Source of the DNA: Saccharofermentans sp.
GTDB taxonomy: Bacteria > Bacillota > Clostridia > Saccharofermentanales > Saccharofermentanaceae
Assembly (NCBI GenBank): GCA_016292215.1
Contig: JAEFBB010000001.1
Coordinates: 62,001-126,000, forward strand
Direction: 5' to 3'
DNA length: 64,000 nt
Position 1 is the stretch's first letter. Every line of letters begins with the position of its first letter. The notes beneath the pieces are model-generated. The model was given only the letters and a program-made list of their open reading frames with translations, searched no databases and was not told where the DNA came from. Made by a program: the position numbers and the translations under genes. Below are positions 26,373-35,257 of the stretch, in pieces.

Positions 26373-27158
26373 ATGGCTGACATTCTCGAACAGATAGCAG
26401 AACATAACGAGATGATATATCTGAGCAGAAAGCTCGAAGTATCACTCTCCGAAATGAAGGATATGGCGTATGCCGCTCCTTCCAAGGGCTTTGCGTTTGA
26501 GAATAAGCTTAAGGAAGAGGGAATGAGCTTTATCTGCGAGTGCAAGAAGGCTTCTCCTTCCAAGGGCATCATAGCCGAAGAATTCCCTTACCTTGATATC
26601 GCAAAATCGTATGAAGCGGCAGGCGCATCCTGCATCTCCGTCCTTACAGAGCCCAAGTGGTTTATGGGATCTCTCGATTACTTGGATGAGATCGCATCGG
26701 AGGTAGAGATCCCCGTTCTCCGCAAGGATTTTACGGTAGACGAGTATATGATCTACGAGGCGCGCGCCAGAAAAGCTTCGGCAGTCCTTCTCATCTGCTC
26801 GATCCTTGATTCTGCCACGCTCGGTAAATACATCAGGATCTGTGATGAGTTAGAGCTTACGGCCCTGGTGGAAGCGCACGACAAGAACGAGTGCGATATG
26901 GCTTTGGGCGAAGGCGCAAGAGTAATCGGAGTCAATAACCGTAATTTAAGAGATTTTACAGTCGATCCTGCGAACTGTCTCAGATTAAGAGATTATGTAG
27001 GAGACAAGGCACTTTTCGTTGCCGAGAGCGGCGTAAAATCAAGAGAAGAGATCGAAGTGCTGGAAAAGGCCGGCGTAGATGCAGTCCTCATCGGTGAATC
27101 GATGATGAGAGCAGAAGACAAGACGGCGTTCCTTAAGTCTTTGAAAGGATTAGCGTAA
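26373..27158 (+). CDS. trpC: Indole-3-glycerol-phosphate synthase
   Basis: TrpC closes the indole ring from carboxyphenylaminodeoxyribulose phosphate. The 261-residue TIM barrel shows ICECKKASPSKGII (the KxxSPS motif), SVLTEPKWFMGS, VLRKDFTVDEYMIYEAR, VGVNNRNL-type IGVNNRNL and VAESGVKSREEI, with VLIGESMMRA at the C-terminal phosphate site. Its stop overlaps the trpF start by one base, so translation is coupled. Confidence 0.96.
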   Translation: MADILEQIAEHNEMIYLSRKLEVSLSEMKDMAYAAPSKGFAFENKLKEEGMSFICECKKASPSKGIIAEEFPYLDIAKSYEAAGASCISVLTEPKWFMGSLDYLDEIASEVEIPVLRKDFTVDEYMIYEARARKASAVLLICSILDSATLGKYIRICDELELTALVEAHDKNECDMALGEGARVIGVNNRNLRDFTVDPANCLRLRDYVGDKALFVAESGVKSREEIEVLEKAGVDAVLIGESMMRAEDKTAFLKSLKGLA

Positions 27159-27775
27159 TGTTTGGCACAGAGCTTAAGATATGCGGATTGTCCCGCCTCG
27201 AAGATATCATCGCCGTTAACAGACACGGCGCTGATTACGCGGGCTTTGTCTTCTATCAGAAGTCCAAAAGATACGTCGATCCTTACAAGGCCAACGAACT
27301 GATCGAGCTCTTGAGGGCTGATATTAAACCGGTAGGCGTCTTTATGGACGAGCCCCTGGATAATGTCGTCAGGATCGCAAGGCTTACAGGCGTTGAGCTG
27401 GTCCAGCTTCACGGCCATGAGTCCGAAGAATACGTTGAGTATGTTAAGAGGACTCTCGACCGTCCCGTCATCAAGGCCTACAAAGCGAGTGAGGAAGGCG
27501 CTCTTGAGAAAGCGGCAAACAGCAATGCCGATTATGTCATGATCGATTCCGGCGCAGGCTCGGGCAAGAAGTTTGACTGGAGCATCTTAAAGGACTTCAA
27601 GAGGGACTATTTCCTCGCAGGAGGTCTTGATCCCGAGTCGGTAGGCGAAGCGATAAGAATGCTCGAACCCTTCGCTGTCGATGTAAGCTCGGGTGTTGAG
27701 ACAGACGGCGTCAAGGACGAAGCGAAAATAGCAAGTTTTATCAAAGCAGTTAAGTATGGAGGTAGTTATGCCTGA
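27158..27775 (+). CDS. trpF: Phosphoribosylanthranilate isomerase
   Basis: TrpF carries out the Amadori rearrangement before TrpC. The 205-residue barrel begins [12 protein letters not shown], with the catalytic Cys in [34 protein letters not shown] and [11 protein letters not shown] are family motifs; the catalytic Asp is in MIDSG. The end overlaps the trpB start by eight bases. Confidence 0.95.
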   Translation: MFGTELKICGLSRLEDIIAVNRHGADYAGFVFYQKSKRYVDPYKANELIELLRADIKPVGVFMDEPLDNVVRIARLTGVELVQLHGHESEEYVEYVKRTLDRPVIKAYKASEEGALEKAANSNADYVMIDSGAGSGKKFDWSILKDFKRDYFLAGGLDPESVGEAIRMLEPFAVDVSSGVETDGVKDEAKIASFIKAVKYGGSYA

Positions 27776-28958
27776 TTCAAAAGGAAGATTCGGAATACAC
27801 GGAGGACAGTATATCCCCGAGACTCTGATGAACGCGATCATAGAGCTTGAAGAGGCTTATAACCATTACAAGGACGATCCCGAGTTCAACAAGGAACTCA
27901 CGGAACTGTTAAATGAATATGCTGGCCGTCCGTCCAATCTCTATTTCGCAGAGAAGATGACTAAGGACTTAGGCGGCGCGAAGATCTATCTCAAGAGAGA
28001 AGATCTCAATCACACGGGTTCTCATAAGATCAACAACGTACTTGGCCAGGCTCTTCTTGCCAAGAAGATGGGCAAGACAAGACTCATCGCTGAGACTGGC
28101 GCGGGCCAGCACGGCGTTGCTACGGCTACGGCAGCTGCTCTCTTCGGTATGGAGTGCGTCATCTTCATGGGTAAGGTAGACTGTGAGCGCCAGGCTCTCA
28201 ACGTCTACAGAATGAAGCTTCTCGGCGCTGACGTAGTTCCTGTAACCTCAGGTACGGCCACGCTCAAGGATGCCGTATCAGAGTGCATGCGCGAATGGAC
28301 GACAAGGATCGATGATACTCATTACTGCTTAGGCTCGGTTATGGGTCCTCATCCGTTCCCGACTATAGTAAGAGACTTCCAGGCAGTTATTTCCCGTGAG
28401 TCCAAGGCTCAGATCTTGGAAAAGGAAGGACGCCTTCCTGACTATGTCCTTGCTTGCTGCGGCGGAGGCTCCAATGCCATCGGATCCTTCTACCACTACA
28501 TCGAGGATGAAGGCGTAAATCTCATCGGCTGCGAGGCTGCAGGCAGAGGTATCGATACCTTTGAGACGGCAGCAACCATCAACACAGGCAAGCTCGGCAT
28601 CTTCCACGGCATGAAGTCTTATTTCTGCCAGGACGAATACGGCCAGATCGCTCCGGTCTATTCGATCTCTGCAGGACTTGATTATCCGGGCATCGGACCT
28701 GAGCACGCCATGCTCCACGATATGGGCAGAGCACAGTATGTTGCCATAACAGATGACGAGGCAGTAAATGCTTTCGAGTATCTGTCCAGGATGGAAGGCA
28801 TCATCCCGGCCATCGAATCCGCACACGCTGTGGCTCACGCCATAAAGCTCGCGCCCGCTCTCGGTAAGGAAAAGATCATGATCATCACGATCTCCGGAAG
28901 AGGCGACAAGGACTGCGCAGCCATTGCACGTTACAGAGGGGAGAACATCAATGAGTAA
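27768..28958 (+). CDS. trpB: Tryptophan synthase beta chain
   Basis: TrpB condenses indole with serine using PLP. Start chosen at 27768: GGAGG at 27758-27762 lies five bases upstream, and the protein then begins [21 protein letters not shown]. The PLP lysine is in [13 protein letters not shown], and the phosphate-binding loop is [25 protein letters not shown] is the conserved COMM-domain entry. The 396-residue length is normal for TrpB1. It overlaps trpA by eight bases. Confidence 0.96.
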   Translation: MPDSKGRFGIHGGQYIPETLMNAIIELEEAYNHYKDDPEFNKELTELLNEYAGRPSNLYFAEKMTKDLGGAKIYLKREDLNHTGSHKINNVLGQALLAKKMGKTRLIAETGAGQHGVATATAAALFGMECVIFMGKVDCERQALNVYRMKLLGADVVPVTSGTATLKDAVSECMREWTTRIDDTHYCLGSVMGPHPFPTIVRDFQAVISRESKAQILEKEGRLPDYVLACCGGGSNAIGSFYHYIEDEGVNLIGCEAAGRGIDTFETAATINTGKLGIFHGMKSYFCQDEYGQIAPVYSISAGLDYPGIGPEHAMLHDMGRAQYVAITDDEAVNAFEYLSRMEGIIPAIESAHAVAHAIKLAPALGKEKIMIITISGRGDKDCAAIARYRGENINE

Positions 28959-29727
28959 TATAGCTAAAGCATTTGAGAACGGCAAAGCATTCATTCCTTT
29001 TATTACCTGCGGCGACCCTGATCTCGATACAACGGCAAAGTGCGTAGTCGAGATGCAGAAGGCAGGTGCTTCTTTAGTAGAGCTCGGCATCCCTTTCTCC
29101 GATCCTACGGCTGAAGGCCCCGTCATTATGGAGGCTTCTTTGAGAGCGCTCGAGGCAGGCTGCACCACGGATAAGGTTTTCGAGATGGTCAAAAAGCTCA
29201 GAAACGAAATGAGCGTTACCATTCCGATGGTGTTCATGACATACGCAAACGTCGTATTCTCATACGGAATCGAGAGATTTTGCCAAAATGCCGCTGAATG
29301 CGGAGTGGACGGCATTATCCTGCCCGATGTTCCTTACGAGGAGAAGGATGAGTTTGACGGCATCTGCAAGGCTCACGGTCTTGATATGATTTCCCTGATC
29401 GCACCCACGTCTCACGAGCGTATCTCCATGATCGCCAAAGAGGCTTCAGGCTTCATCTATATTGTATCGAGTCTTGGCGTTACCGGCGTAAGGAGCAAGA
29501 TCACGACAGATATCCCTTCACTCTGTGCAGCTGTTAAGGCATCTTCTGACGTGCCCTGCGCCATCGGCTTCGGAATATCGACCCCCGAACAGGCCGCAAA
29601 TATGGCAAAAAGCGCTGACGGCGTCATCGTCGGCTCAGCCATCGTAAAGATCGTCGCTCAGTACGGTAAGGATGCTCCTTCGCATGTCGGAGAGTATGTT
29701 AAGTCGATGGCAGACGCAATTAAGTGA
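28951..29727 (+). CDS. trpA: Tryptophan synthase alpha chain
   Basis: TrpA releases indole from indole-3-glycerol phosphate and passes it to TrpB. Start at 28951, preceded by GAGGGGAGA within the trpB end. The 258-residue TIM barrel has the catalytic Glu in [20 protein letters not shown] and the second catalytic Asp in [24 protein letters not shown] and [10 protein letters not shown] bind phosphate. Usual sequences read PFSDPxADGP; here the second Asp of that motif is Glu (TAEGP), a common variant in Firmicutes. Confidence 0.95.
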   Translation: MSNIAKAFENGKAFIPFITCGDPDLDTTAKCVVEMQKAGASLVELGIPFSDPTAEGPVIMEASLRALEAGCTTDKVFEMVKKLRNEMSVTIPMVFMTYANVVFSYGIERFCQNAAECGVDGIILPDVPYEEKDEFDGICKAHGLDMISLIAPTSHERISMIAKEASGFIYIVSSLGVTGVRSKITTDIPSLCAAVKASSDVPCAIGFGISTPEQAANMAKSADGVIVGSAIVKIVAQYGKDAPSHVGEYVKSMADAIK

Positions 29728-29751
29728 TTTTCATTAGTGTTATATATATGA

Positions 29752-29783
29752 CGGCGCCTCCTATCCGGGGCGCTGTTTATTTG
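29752..29783 (+). terminator. Terminator of the trp operon
   Basis: CGGCGCC (29752-29758) pairs with GGCGCTG (29769-29775) with one wobble, followed by TTTATTTG. Moderate strength. Confidence 0.6.
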
Positions 29784-29846
29784 TGGGACGGCGGAATGAA
29801 AGGTGCCGCTGTAATCCATATCGTCTGCATCTCGCTGGCTCTGCCT

Positions 29847-29938
29847 TTGCCCCTGAAACCTGAAAAATCCTCTCTCAGGGGCAATATTTCATGATTTTTG
29901 CCCCCGGAGCGCGAAAAACGGGCACTGAGGGGCAAAAA
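29847..29938 (+). repeat. Four-arm inverted-repeat element
   Basis: Arms are TTGCCCCTGA (29847-29856), TCAGGGGCAA (29875-29884), TTTTTGCCCC (29895-29904) and GGGGCAAAAA (29929-29938). Arms 1-2 and 3-4 are perfect pairs, but 1-4 and 2-3 also match over 7-9 bp, so two folds are possible. The surrounding 29784-30020 has no gene I can support. Confidence 0.6.
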
Positions 29939-30023
29939 CTCCAGGCCATTGACGGATTTCTGAGGAGATTTTTTATCGTTTTCTGCAAATCTGAAAATTG
30001 CCTTAGTGAGGGGGGCTTTTCGA

Positions 30024-30052
30024 TTGAAATGACCCTATTATTTATATATAAT
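30024..30052 (+). promoter_or_regulatory. Promoter of the IscU-like/GGGtGRT pair
   Basis: TTGAAA (30024-30029) and TATAAT (30047-30052) are exactly 17 bases apart. The leader is about 57 bases and ends in AAAGGAGAAA. Confidence 0.75.
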
Positions 30053-30115
30053 ATCAACTCGGAAACTATATTTCATTCCACCAACAAATTCCTTGAAAGG
30101 AAAGGAGAAATAGAC

Positions 30116-30808
30116 ATGATTTATTCGACAGAAGTCAAGAACATGTGCTCTGTTCATCAGGGTGTTCATCACGGTGCTGCACCGATCCCTGAGGAAGCAA
30201 AGTGGGTTAGCGCAAAGGATGTTAAGGACATCTCCGGTTACACACATGGTATCGGCTGGTGCGCTCCTCAGCAGGGTGCTTGCAAGCTGTCCCTCAACGT
30301 TAAGGACGGTATCATCCAGGAGGCATTGGTTGAGACAATCGGCTGCTCCGGTATGACACACTCCGCTGCTATGGCATCTGAGATCCTCCCGGGCCTCACA
30401 GTCCTCGAAGCTCTCAACACAGACCTTGTTTGCGACGCTATCAACACAGCAATGAGAGAGCTCTTCCTCCAGATCGTTTATGGTAGAACTCAGAGTGCTT
30501 TCTCTGAAGAAGGACTCCAGATCGGTGCTGGTCTTGAGGACCTTGGTAAGGGCGCTCGTTCAATGGTAGGTACAACATACGGTACACTCGCTAAGGGTCC
30601 CCGTTACCTTGAGCTTACAGACGGCTATATCACAGAGCTCGCTATCGACGAGAACGACGAGATCATCGGCTACAAGTTCGTTAACTTCGGTAAGATGATG
30701 GACTTCATCAAGAAGGGTGACGAGCCTGCAGAAGCTCTCAAGAAGGCTTCCGGCAAGTATGGACGTGTTGACGATGCTGTTAAGTTCATCGATCCGCGCA
30801 AGGAATAA
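30116..30808 (+). CDS. IscU/NifU-like iron-sulfur scaffold family protein
   Basis: Start chosen at 30116 because AAAGGAG precedes it; an open frame extends upstream but crosses the promoter. The 230-residue product resembles the NifU N-terminal/IscU-like family found next to GGGtGRT proteins. Conserved cysteines are in YTHGIGWCAPQQGACKL and ETIGCSGMTHSAAMA; IscU uses three cysteines for transient clusters. The C-terminal half has GYITELAIDENDEIIGYKF. No cysteine desulfurase is nearby. It is followed 14 bases later by its partner gene. The codon usage looks highly optimised, with many repeats of preferred codons, suggesting high expression. Function of the pair is not established. Confidence 0.75.
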   Translation: MIYSTEVKNMCSVHQGVHHGAAPIPEEAKWVSAKDVKDISGYTHGIGWCAPQQGACKLSLNVKDGIIQEALVETIGCSGMTHSAAMASEILPGLTVLEALNTDLVCDAINTAMRELFLQIVYGRTQSAFSEEGLQIGAGLEDLGKGARSMVGTTYGTLAKGPRYLELTDGYITELAIDENDEIIGYKFVNFGKMMDFIKKGDEPAEALKKASGKYGRVDDAVKFIDPRKE

Positions 30809-30822
30809 AGGAGGAATTAACA

Positions 30823-31845
30823 ATGGCAGAGTTATTTGAATCATACGAGAGAAGATTACCCCAGATCAACGCTAAGCTCGCTGAATATGGTATTTCTTCC
30901 ATCGAAGAAGCTGAGAAGATCACAAAGGACGCAGGTCTTGATGTTTATCACCTCATCGAAGGTATTCAGCCTATCTGCTTCGAGAATGCTAAGTGGGCTT
31001 ACACAGTAGGCGCTGCTATCGCAATCAAGAAGAACTGCAGAAGAGCTGCTGACGCTGCTGCTGCAATCGGTGAAGGCCTCCAGGCTTTCTGCATCCCGGG
31101 TTCAGTTGCTGACAGACGTAAGGTTGGTCTTGGCCACGGTAACCTCGGTAAGATGCTCCTTGAAGAAGATACAGAGTGCTTCGCATTCCTCGCAGGCCAC
31201 GAGTCTTTCGCTGCTGCTGAGGGCGCTATCGGTATCGCTGAGAAGGCTAACAGAGTTCGTCAGAAGCCCCTCAGAGTTATCCTTGATGGTCTTGGAAAGG
31301 ACGCTGCAAAGATCATCTCCAGAATCAACGGCTTCACATACGTTGAGACAGAGTTCGATTATAAGACAGGCGAGCTCAAGGAGCTCTCCAGAACATGCTA
31401 CTCCAAGGATCCTGCATCCCCGAGAGCAAAGGTTAACTGCTATGGTGCAGATGACGTTCAGGAAGGCGTAGCTATCCTCTGGAAGGAGAACGTTGACGTT
31501 TCCATCACAGGTAACTCAACCAATCCTACAAGATTCCAGCACCCTGTTGCAGGCACATACAAGAAGGAGCGCCTCGAGGCAGGCAAGAAGTACTTCTCTG
31601 TTGCTTCCGGTGGTGGTACAGGCCGTACACTTCACCCTGATAACATGGCTGCAGGTCCTGCTTCCTATGGTATGACAGATACTATGGGCCGTATGCACTC
31701 TGACGCTCAGTTTGCAGGTTCTTCTTCCGTTCCTGCTCACGTTGAGATGATGGGTCTCATCGGCGCCGGTAACAACCCGATGGTTGGTATGACTGTTTCC
31801 ACAGCAGTATCCGTTGAGGAAGCTGCTAAGGCAGGCAAGTTCTGA
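30823..31845 (+). CDS. GGGtGRT family protein
   Basis: The 340-residue protein carries the family-naming motif SVASGGGTGRTLHPDNMA (about 262-279). Other conserved-looking blocks are IEGIQPICFENAKWAYTVG, GLGHGNLGKMLLEEDTECFAFLAGHESFAAAEGAIG and a C-terminal GMTDTMGRMHSDAQFAGSSSVPAHVEMMG. The glycine-rich segments suggest nucleotide or cofactor binding, but no reaction is known. AAAGGAGGAA precedes the ATG. The gene always seen by me beside an IscU-like gene suggests a joint metallo-protein role; this is inference. Optimised codons suggest high expression. A strong terminator follows. Confidence 0.85.
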   Translation: MAELFESYERRLPQINAKLAEYGISSIEEAEKITKDAGLDVYHLIEGIQPICFENAKWAYTVGAAIAIKKNCRRAADAAAAIGEGLQAFCIPGSVADRRKVGLGHGNLGKMLLEEDTECFAFLAGHESFAAAEGAIGIAEKANRVRQKPLRVILDGLGKDAAKIISRINGFTYVETEFDYKTGELKELSRTCYSKDPASPRAKVNCYGADDVQEGVAILWKENVDVSITGNSTNPTRFQHPVAGTYKKERLEAGKKYFSVASGGGTGRTLHPDNMAAGPASYGMTDTMGRMHSDAQFAGSSSVPAHVEMMGLIGAGNNPMVGMTVSTAVSVEEAAKAGKF

Positions 31846-31874
31846 TAGTTCGATAAATCAGTTGTCTATATAAG

Positions 31875-31902
31875 CCCCCGGAAATTCCTCCGGGGGTTTT
31901 AT
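31875..31902 (+). terminator. Terminator after the GGGtGRT gene
   Basis: CCCCCGGA (31875-31882) pairs with TCCGGGGG (31889-31896), followed by TTTTATTTTT. Confidence 0.88.
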
Positions 31903-31951
31903 TTTTCGCATTTTGACTTATTGAAAGGCCTTATTTTATTGCATTTGCGGT

Positions 31952-31980
31952 TTGAGACGTCGCGCTTGCGGTGCTATTAT
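31952..31980 (+). promoter_or_regulatory. Promoter of the NhaC gene
   Basis: TTGAGA (31952-31957) and an extended -10, TGC-TATTAT (31975-31980), are 17 bases apart. TTGCGGT occurs twice around the -35 (in 31945-31972). Confidence 0.65.
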
Positions 31981-32010
31981 GAACTTATCTTGCTATTCGG
32001 AGGTTAGTTT

Positions 32011-33660
32011 ATGGAAGCTGAATTTGTTCCGGTTTTGTACAACACCATATGGGCGCTCGTACCACCGCTTGTAGCAATCGTCCTGGCGCTTATCACCAAA
32101 GAGGTCTACAGTTCGCTCTTTGTGGGTATCGTCACCGGCGGCGTGCTTTACTCACTGCAACCAATTTCCGGAAACCTTTATATGATCCGTCCGGTTGCGG
32201 CTTTGGAACATGTCTTCAAGGGCGGTATTATTAAATCGCTGGCTGATGATTACAACGTAGGTATTCTGGTTTTCCTTGTCTTCCTTGGCATCATAGTGGC
32301 CTTGATGAATAAGGCCGGAGGTTCAGCGGCTTTCGGTAATTGGGCCTCAAAGCACGTAAAGTCCAGAGTAGGTTCCCAGCTTGCTACTATCTGTCTGGGC
32401 GTTTTGATCTTCATCGATGACTATTTTAACTGCTTAACAGTCGGTTCAGTTATGAGACCCGTTACTGACAGCAAGAAGATTTCGAGAGCAAAACTTGCAT
32501 ATCTTATCGATGCGACCGCAGCTCCTGTCTGCATTATCGCTCCGGTATCTTCCTGGGCAGCAGCCGTATCAGGCTTCGCACCTGAAGGTACTAACGGAAT
32601 CATGCTTTTTATCAAAGCAATTCCTTATAACTACTATGCTATTCTTACACTCCTCATGATGGTCCTCATGGTAGTCTTTAAGATTGAATTCGGTCCCATG
32701 GCACGTCATGAAAGAAATGCTCAAAAGGGTGATCTCTTCACAGTAGCACCTGTTGTTGCTAAAGAAGAGGAAACTACTGCAAATAAGAAGGGGAAGGTTA
32801 TTGATCTGGTATTGCCTGTAGTAGTCCTTATTATCTGTTGTGTGTTGGGAATGCTTCAGACAGGCGGATTCTTCGAGACAGTATATAGCGGCTCTGTCGG
32901 TGAGAGGATCGCTACTTTCTTCAAAGAATTTGTTTATGCATTTTCAAACAGTGATGCTTCTGTCGGTCTTGCTTACGGATCATTCGGAGGCATCGTATTT
33001 ACAGTTGTTTTCTATCTCATCAGAAAGATTATGAATTTTAAGGAGTGCATGTCTTGCATAGAAGAAGGCTTCAAGGCTATGGTTCCTCCTATGCTCATCC
33101 TGACTCTTGCTTGGTCTTTGAAGGCTATGACAGATTCTTTAGGCGCAGCTGAATTTGTAGCAGGAATCGTAGAGCGTACACAGGGTCAGTATATTTTTAT
33201 CCTTCCTGCCGTTATCTTCGTTATTGCTTGCCTTCTGTCTTTTGCTACAGGCACATCTTGGGGTACATTCGGTATCCTTATCCCGATCACCTTAAAGGCA
33301 TTCTCGCTTTCTGATCCTGATCCTTCAAAATCAACACTTGCTATCATCTGCGTATCTGCCTGCATGGCCGGTGCTGTTTGCGGAGACCACTGCTCACCTA
33401 TCTCTGATACAACGATCATGAGTTCTGCCGGTGCCCAGTGCAACCACATCGCTCACGTATCCACGCAGTTGCCATATGCTCTTGTTTGCGCAGGCGTATC
33501 ATTCATTACATATCTGATCGCAGCCTTTGTTAAGAACGCCTTCATATCGCTTCTGGTAGGCATCTGTATGATGGTGGGAATGGTCCTTCTCCTCAGATTT
33601 GTTATGATACCTGATGCTGATGCTTCGAAGCCAGAGACTCCGACACCTGCGAAAGAATGA
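32011..33660 (+). CDS. Na+/H+ antiporter, NhaC family
   Basis: A 549-residue membrane protein with about 12-13 helices. The NhaC signatures are visible: FIDDYFNCLTVGSVMRPVTD (with the conserved acidic pair), ATAAPVCIIAPVSSWAAAV, SFATGTSWGTFGILIPI and GAVCGDHCSPISDTTIMSSAGA. It would exchange Na+ for H+, or malate/lactate for Na+, as some NhaC members do. CGGAGG precedes the ATG. The 3' end overlaps the convergent DMT gene by 59 bp; the last residues (PDADASKPETPTPAKE) are a non-conserved tail. Confidence 0.88.
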   Translation: MEAEFVPVLYNTIWALVPPLVAIVLALITKEVYSSLFVGIVTGGVLYSLQPISGNLYMIRPVAALEHVFKGGIIKSLADDYNVGILVFLVFLGIIVALMNKAGGSAAFGNWASKHVKSRVGSQLATICLGVLIFIDDYFNCLTVGSVMRPVTDSKKISRAKLAYLIDATAAPVCIIAPVSSWAAAVSGFAPEGTNGIMLFIKAIPYNYYAILTLLMMVLMVVFKIEFGPMARHERNAQKGDLFTVAPVVAKEEETTANKKGKVIDLVLPVVVLIICCVLGMLQTGGFFETVYSGSVGERIATFFKEFVYAFSNSDASVGLAYGSFGGIVFTVVFYLIRKIMNFKECMSCIEEGFKAMVPPMLILTLAWSLKAMTDSLGAAEFVAGIVERTQGQYIFILPAVIFVIACLLSFATGTSWGTFGILIPITLKAFSLSDPDPSKSTLAIICVSACMAGAVCGDHCSPISDTTIMSSAGAQCNHIAHVSTQLPYALVCAGVSFITYLIAAFVKNAFISLLVGICMMVGMVLLLRFVMIPDADASKPETPTPAKE

Positions 33661-34501
33661 TCGCAGCGAACATGATCAGGCATCCTGCCGCCTCTCTCGG
33701 TGACATGCCTTCGTGAAGGACGATCGCAGCCGCAATGACTGCGAAGACCGATTCGAGGCACATGAGAAGTGAAGCAACGACAGGACTTGCGTGTTTCTGT
33801 CCTACGATTTGAAGTGTATAAGCTATACCGCAGCTCATTATTCCCGAATACAAAAGGGAAGGGGCTGCGGTTTTTATATCCGCAAGATTCGGCTGCTCGA
33901 AAATAAACATCGCGATGATCGATATTATCGCAGCTACAAAGAACTGCATGAATGACAGCTGTACGCCGCTGATGTTCTCTTCCATGAACTTATCTATCAG
34001 CATTATCTGGACAGCGTAGAAGACCGCGCAGATAAGCGCTAATATATCGCCCATATTGATGTTTGAAAGATCAGTAGGATCCAGGCATAAAAGGAATAAG
34101 CCTAGCAATCCTATGAAGATCGACAGCCACGTGAGTACGGCTATTCTCTTCTTCAGGAAAATGACGCTGAAGAGCGGCACGAAGAACATATAGAATGCCG
34201 TGATGAAGGCGATCTTGCCAGACGTTGAATAATAGAAAGCAAATTGCTGGAAGTTCTGGGCGATGGAAAAGACTATTCCGAGAATGAGGCCTTTTTTGAG
34301 TGTACTCTTCCTGAAATCAAATCCCTTGTTGATTATCAGCGTGAAGGGAAGAAGAAACAGCATTCCGAGCGTGGTTCTTATTCCTGTGAAAGTGAATGCA
34401 TCGATGCTCTCCATGCCGATCGACTGTGCAACAAAAGACGAACCCCAGATGATGGCGGTTATCAGAAGCAGTACGATTCCTAAAGGCTTGGTGCGGCGCA
34501 T
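33602..34501 (-). CDS. DMT superfamily (EamA) transporter
   Basis: The 299-residue protein has ten hydrophobic helices in two EamA repeats; the first starts LLLITAIIWGSSFVAQSIG, the second includes the usual LYSGIMSCGIAYTLQIVGQKH and LESVFAVIAAAIVLHEGMSPRE motifs. EamA proteins export amino acids or metabolites. GAAAGGA lies six bases before the ATG. The C-terminal tail after the last helix runs 59 bp into the NhaC gene on the other strand, an unusual tail-to-tail overlap without a terminator between. Substrate unknown. Confidence 0.85.
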   Translation of the reverse strand: MRRTKPLGIVLLLITAIIWGSSFVAQSIGMESIDAFTFTGIRTTLGMLFLLPFTLIINKGFDFRKSTLKKGLILGIVFSIAQNFQQFAFYYSTSGKIAFITAFYMFFVPLFSVIFLKKRIAVLTWLSIFIGLLGLFLLCLDPTDLSNINMGDILALICAVFYAVQIMLIDKFMEENISGVQLSFMQFFVAAIISIIAMFIFEQPNLADIKTAAPSLLYSGIMSCGIAYTLQIVGQKHASPVVASLLMCLESVFAVIAAAIVLHEGMSPREAAGCLIMFAAIILSQVSESLASKHQHQVS

Positions 34502-34608
34502 GGTTATTCCTTTCTTTAAGCAAGAGAAATATATATTAGTGAAATTGGTTTTGCAAGGAAATTGGGTGCACCTCCTTTGAAATGTCGGCCTAAAATGCGA
34601 AAAACATC

Positions 34609-34806
34609 ATTTTTATCCGTAGGTAGGGGGGTATATTTTTGCTTGTGCTTTGAATTTTGCCGGGATTTCGCGAAAAACTTGATTCAAAAAGCGGCTTGAG
34701 CGGCCGGACAGCCTGTTTTCAAAGCTTTTATCGGTTTTGAAAGGCCTTTTGCGAGGCCGCTAACCGGGTTTTCGAGAATTCAAAAAGGAAACCTACGGAT
34801 AAAAAT
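34609..34806 (+). repeat. 198-bp element bounded by perfect 16-bp inverted repeats
   Basis: ATTTTTATCCGTAGGT (34609-34624) is repeated in reverse complement at 34791-34806. The palindromy continues imperfectly on both sides: CGAAAA outside each arm, and TTTGAATT/CCGGG blocks inside (34650-34673 against 34763-34782). The interior has no ORF I can support. It could be a MITE-like insertion or a long structured RNA. No target-site duplication is evident. Confidence 0.65.
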
Positions 34807-34847
34807 CGAGATTTTCGTGATTTAGTCCGTCGTGCGCATTTCAAAAC

Positions 34848-34908
34848 TTGACACATACCCTGTAGGGGTATATAGTGAATGAAGAAATACAATACCCCTA
34901 TGGGGTAT
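34848..34908 (+). promoter_or_regulatory. csoR-copA promoter with two CsoR-type operators
   Basis: TTGACA (34848-34853) and TATAGT (34871-34876) are 17 bases apart. ATACCC-TGTAG-GGGTAT (34855-34871) fills the spacer, and ATACCCC-TAT-GGGGTAT (34892-34908) lies after the start site. GTACCC/GGGTAT G-tract palindromes are the known CsoR operator type. Confidence 0.8.
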
Positions 34909-34927
34909 GCTCGGCGGAGGTATAAGC

Positions 34928-35230
34928 ATGGCAGAAAAGAAATGTCCGCACTGCAGAACAAAAGACAGATCCGATGAAGAGATCAAGGACCTTATTACAC
35001 GTCTTAACCGTATAGAAGGCCAGATAAGAGGTATCCGCAAGATGGTCGAAGAGGATGCTTACTGTGTTGATGTCCTTACTCAGGTAAGCGCAGCCAAGTG
35101 TTCGCTGAACAGCTTTTCGAAGGTGCTCCTGGGCAATCACATCAGGACCTGTGTCGCTGAAGATATAAGAAGCGGTTCAGACGAGAAGACTGAAGAGCTG
35201 GTTGAGCTCCTTCAGAAACTTATGAAATAA
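34928..35230 (+). CDS. csoR: Copper-sensing repressor CsoR
   Basis: Start at 34928, with GGAGG seven bases upstream; an in-frame ATG at 34907 lies in the operator. The 100-residue all-helical repressor has the Cu(I) ligands Cys46 (DAYCVDVLTQ), His71 and Cys75 (LGNHIRTC), and the LINRLxRIEGQIRGI-type N-terminal helix. An extra CPHC at 6-9 may add metal binding. Cu(I) releases CsoR from the twin operators just upstream, so it controls itself and copA. Confidence 0.93.
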   Translation: MAEKKCPHCRTKDRSDEEIKDLITRLNRIEGQIRGIRKMVEEDAYCVDVLTQVSAAKCSLNSFSKVLLGNHIRTCVAEDIRSGSDEKTEELVELLQKLMK

Positions 35231-35257
35231 TCTCTCAACCTTAGAATCAGGTAATAG

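Noticed and set aside
28329-29315. A 328-codon open frame on the minus strand across trpB and trpA
   Set aside because: It is antisense to two certain genes, has no recognisable motif or ribosome site, and is explained by their codon bias.
29891-30115. N-terminal extension of the IscU-like protein by 75 codons
   Set aside because: It would cross the TTGAAA-17-TATAAT promoter and lacks a ribosome site; AAAGGAG marks the start at 30116.
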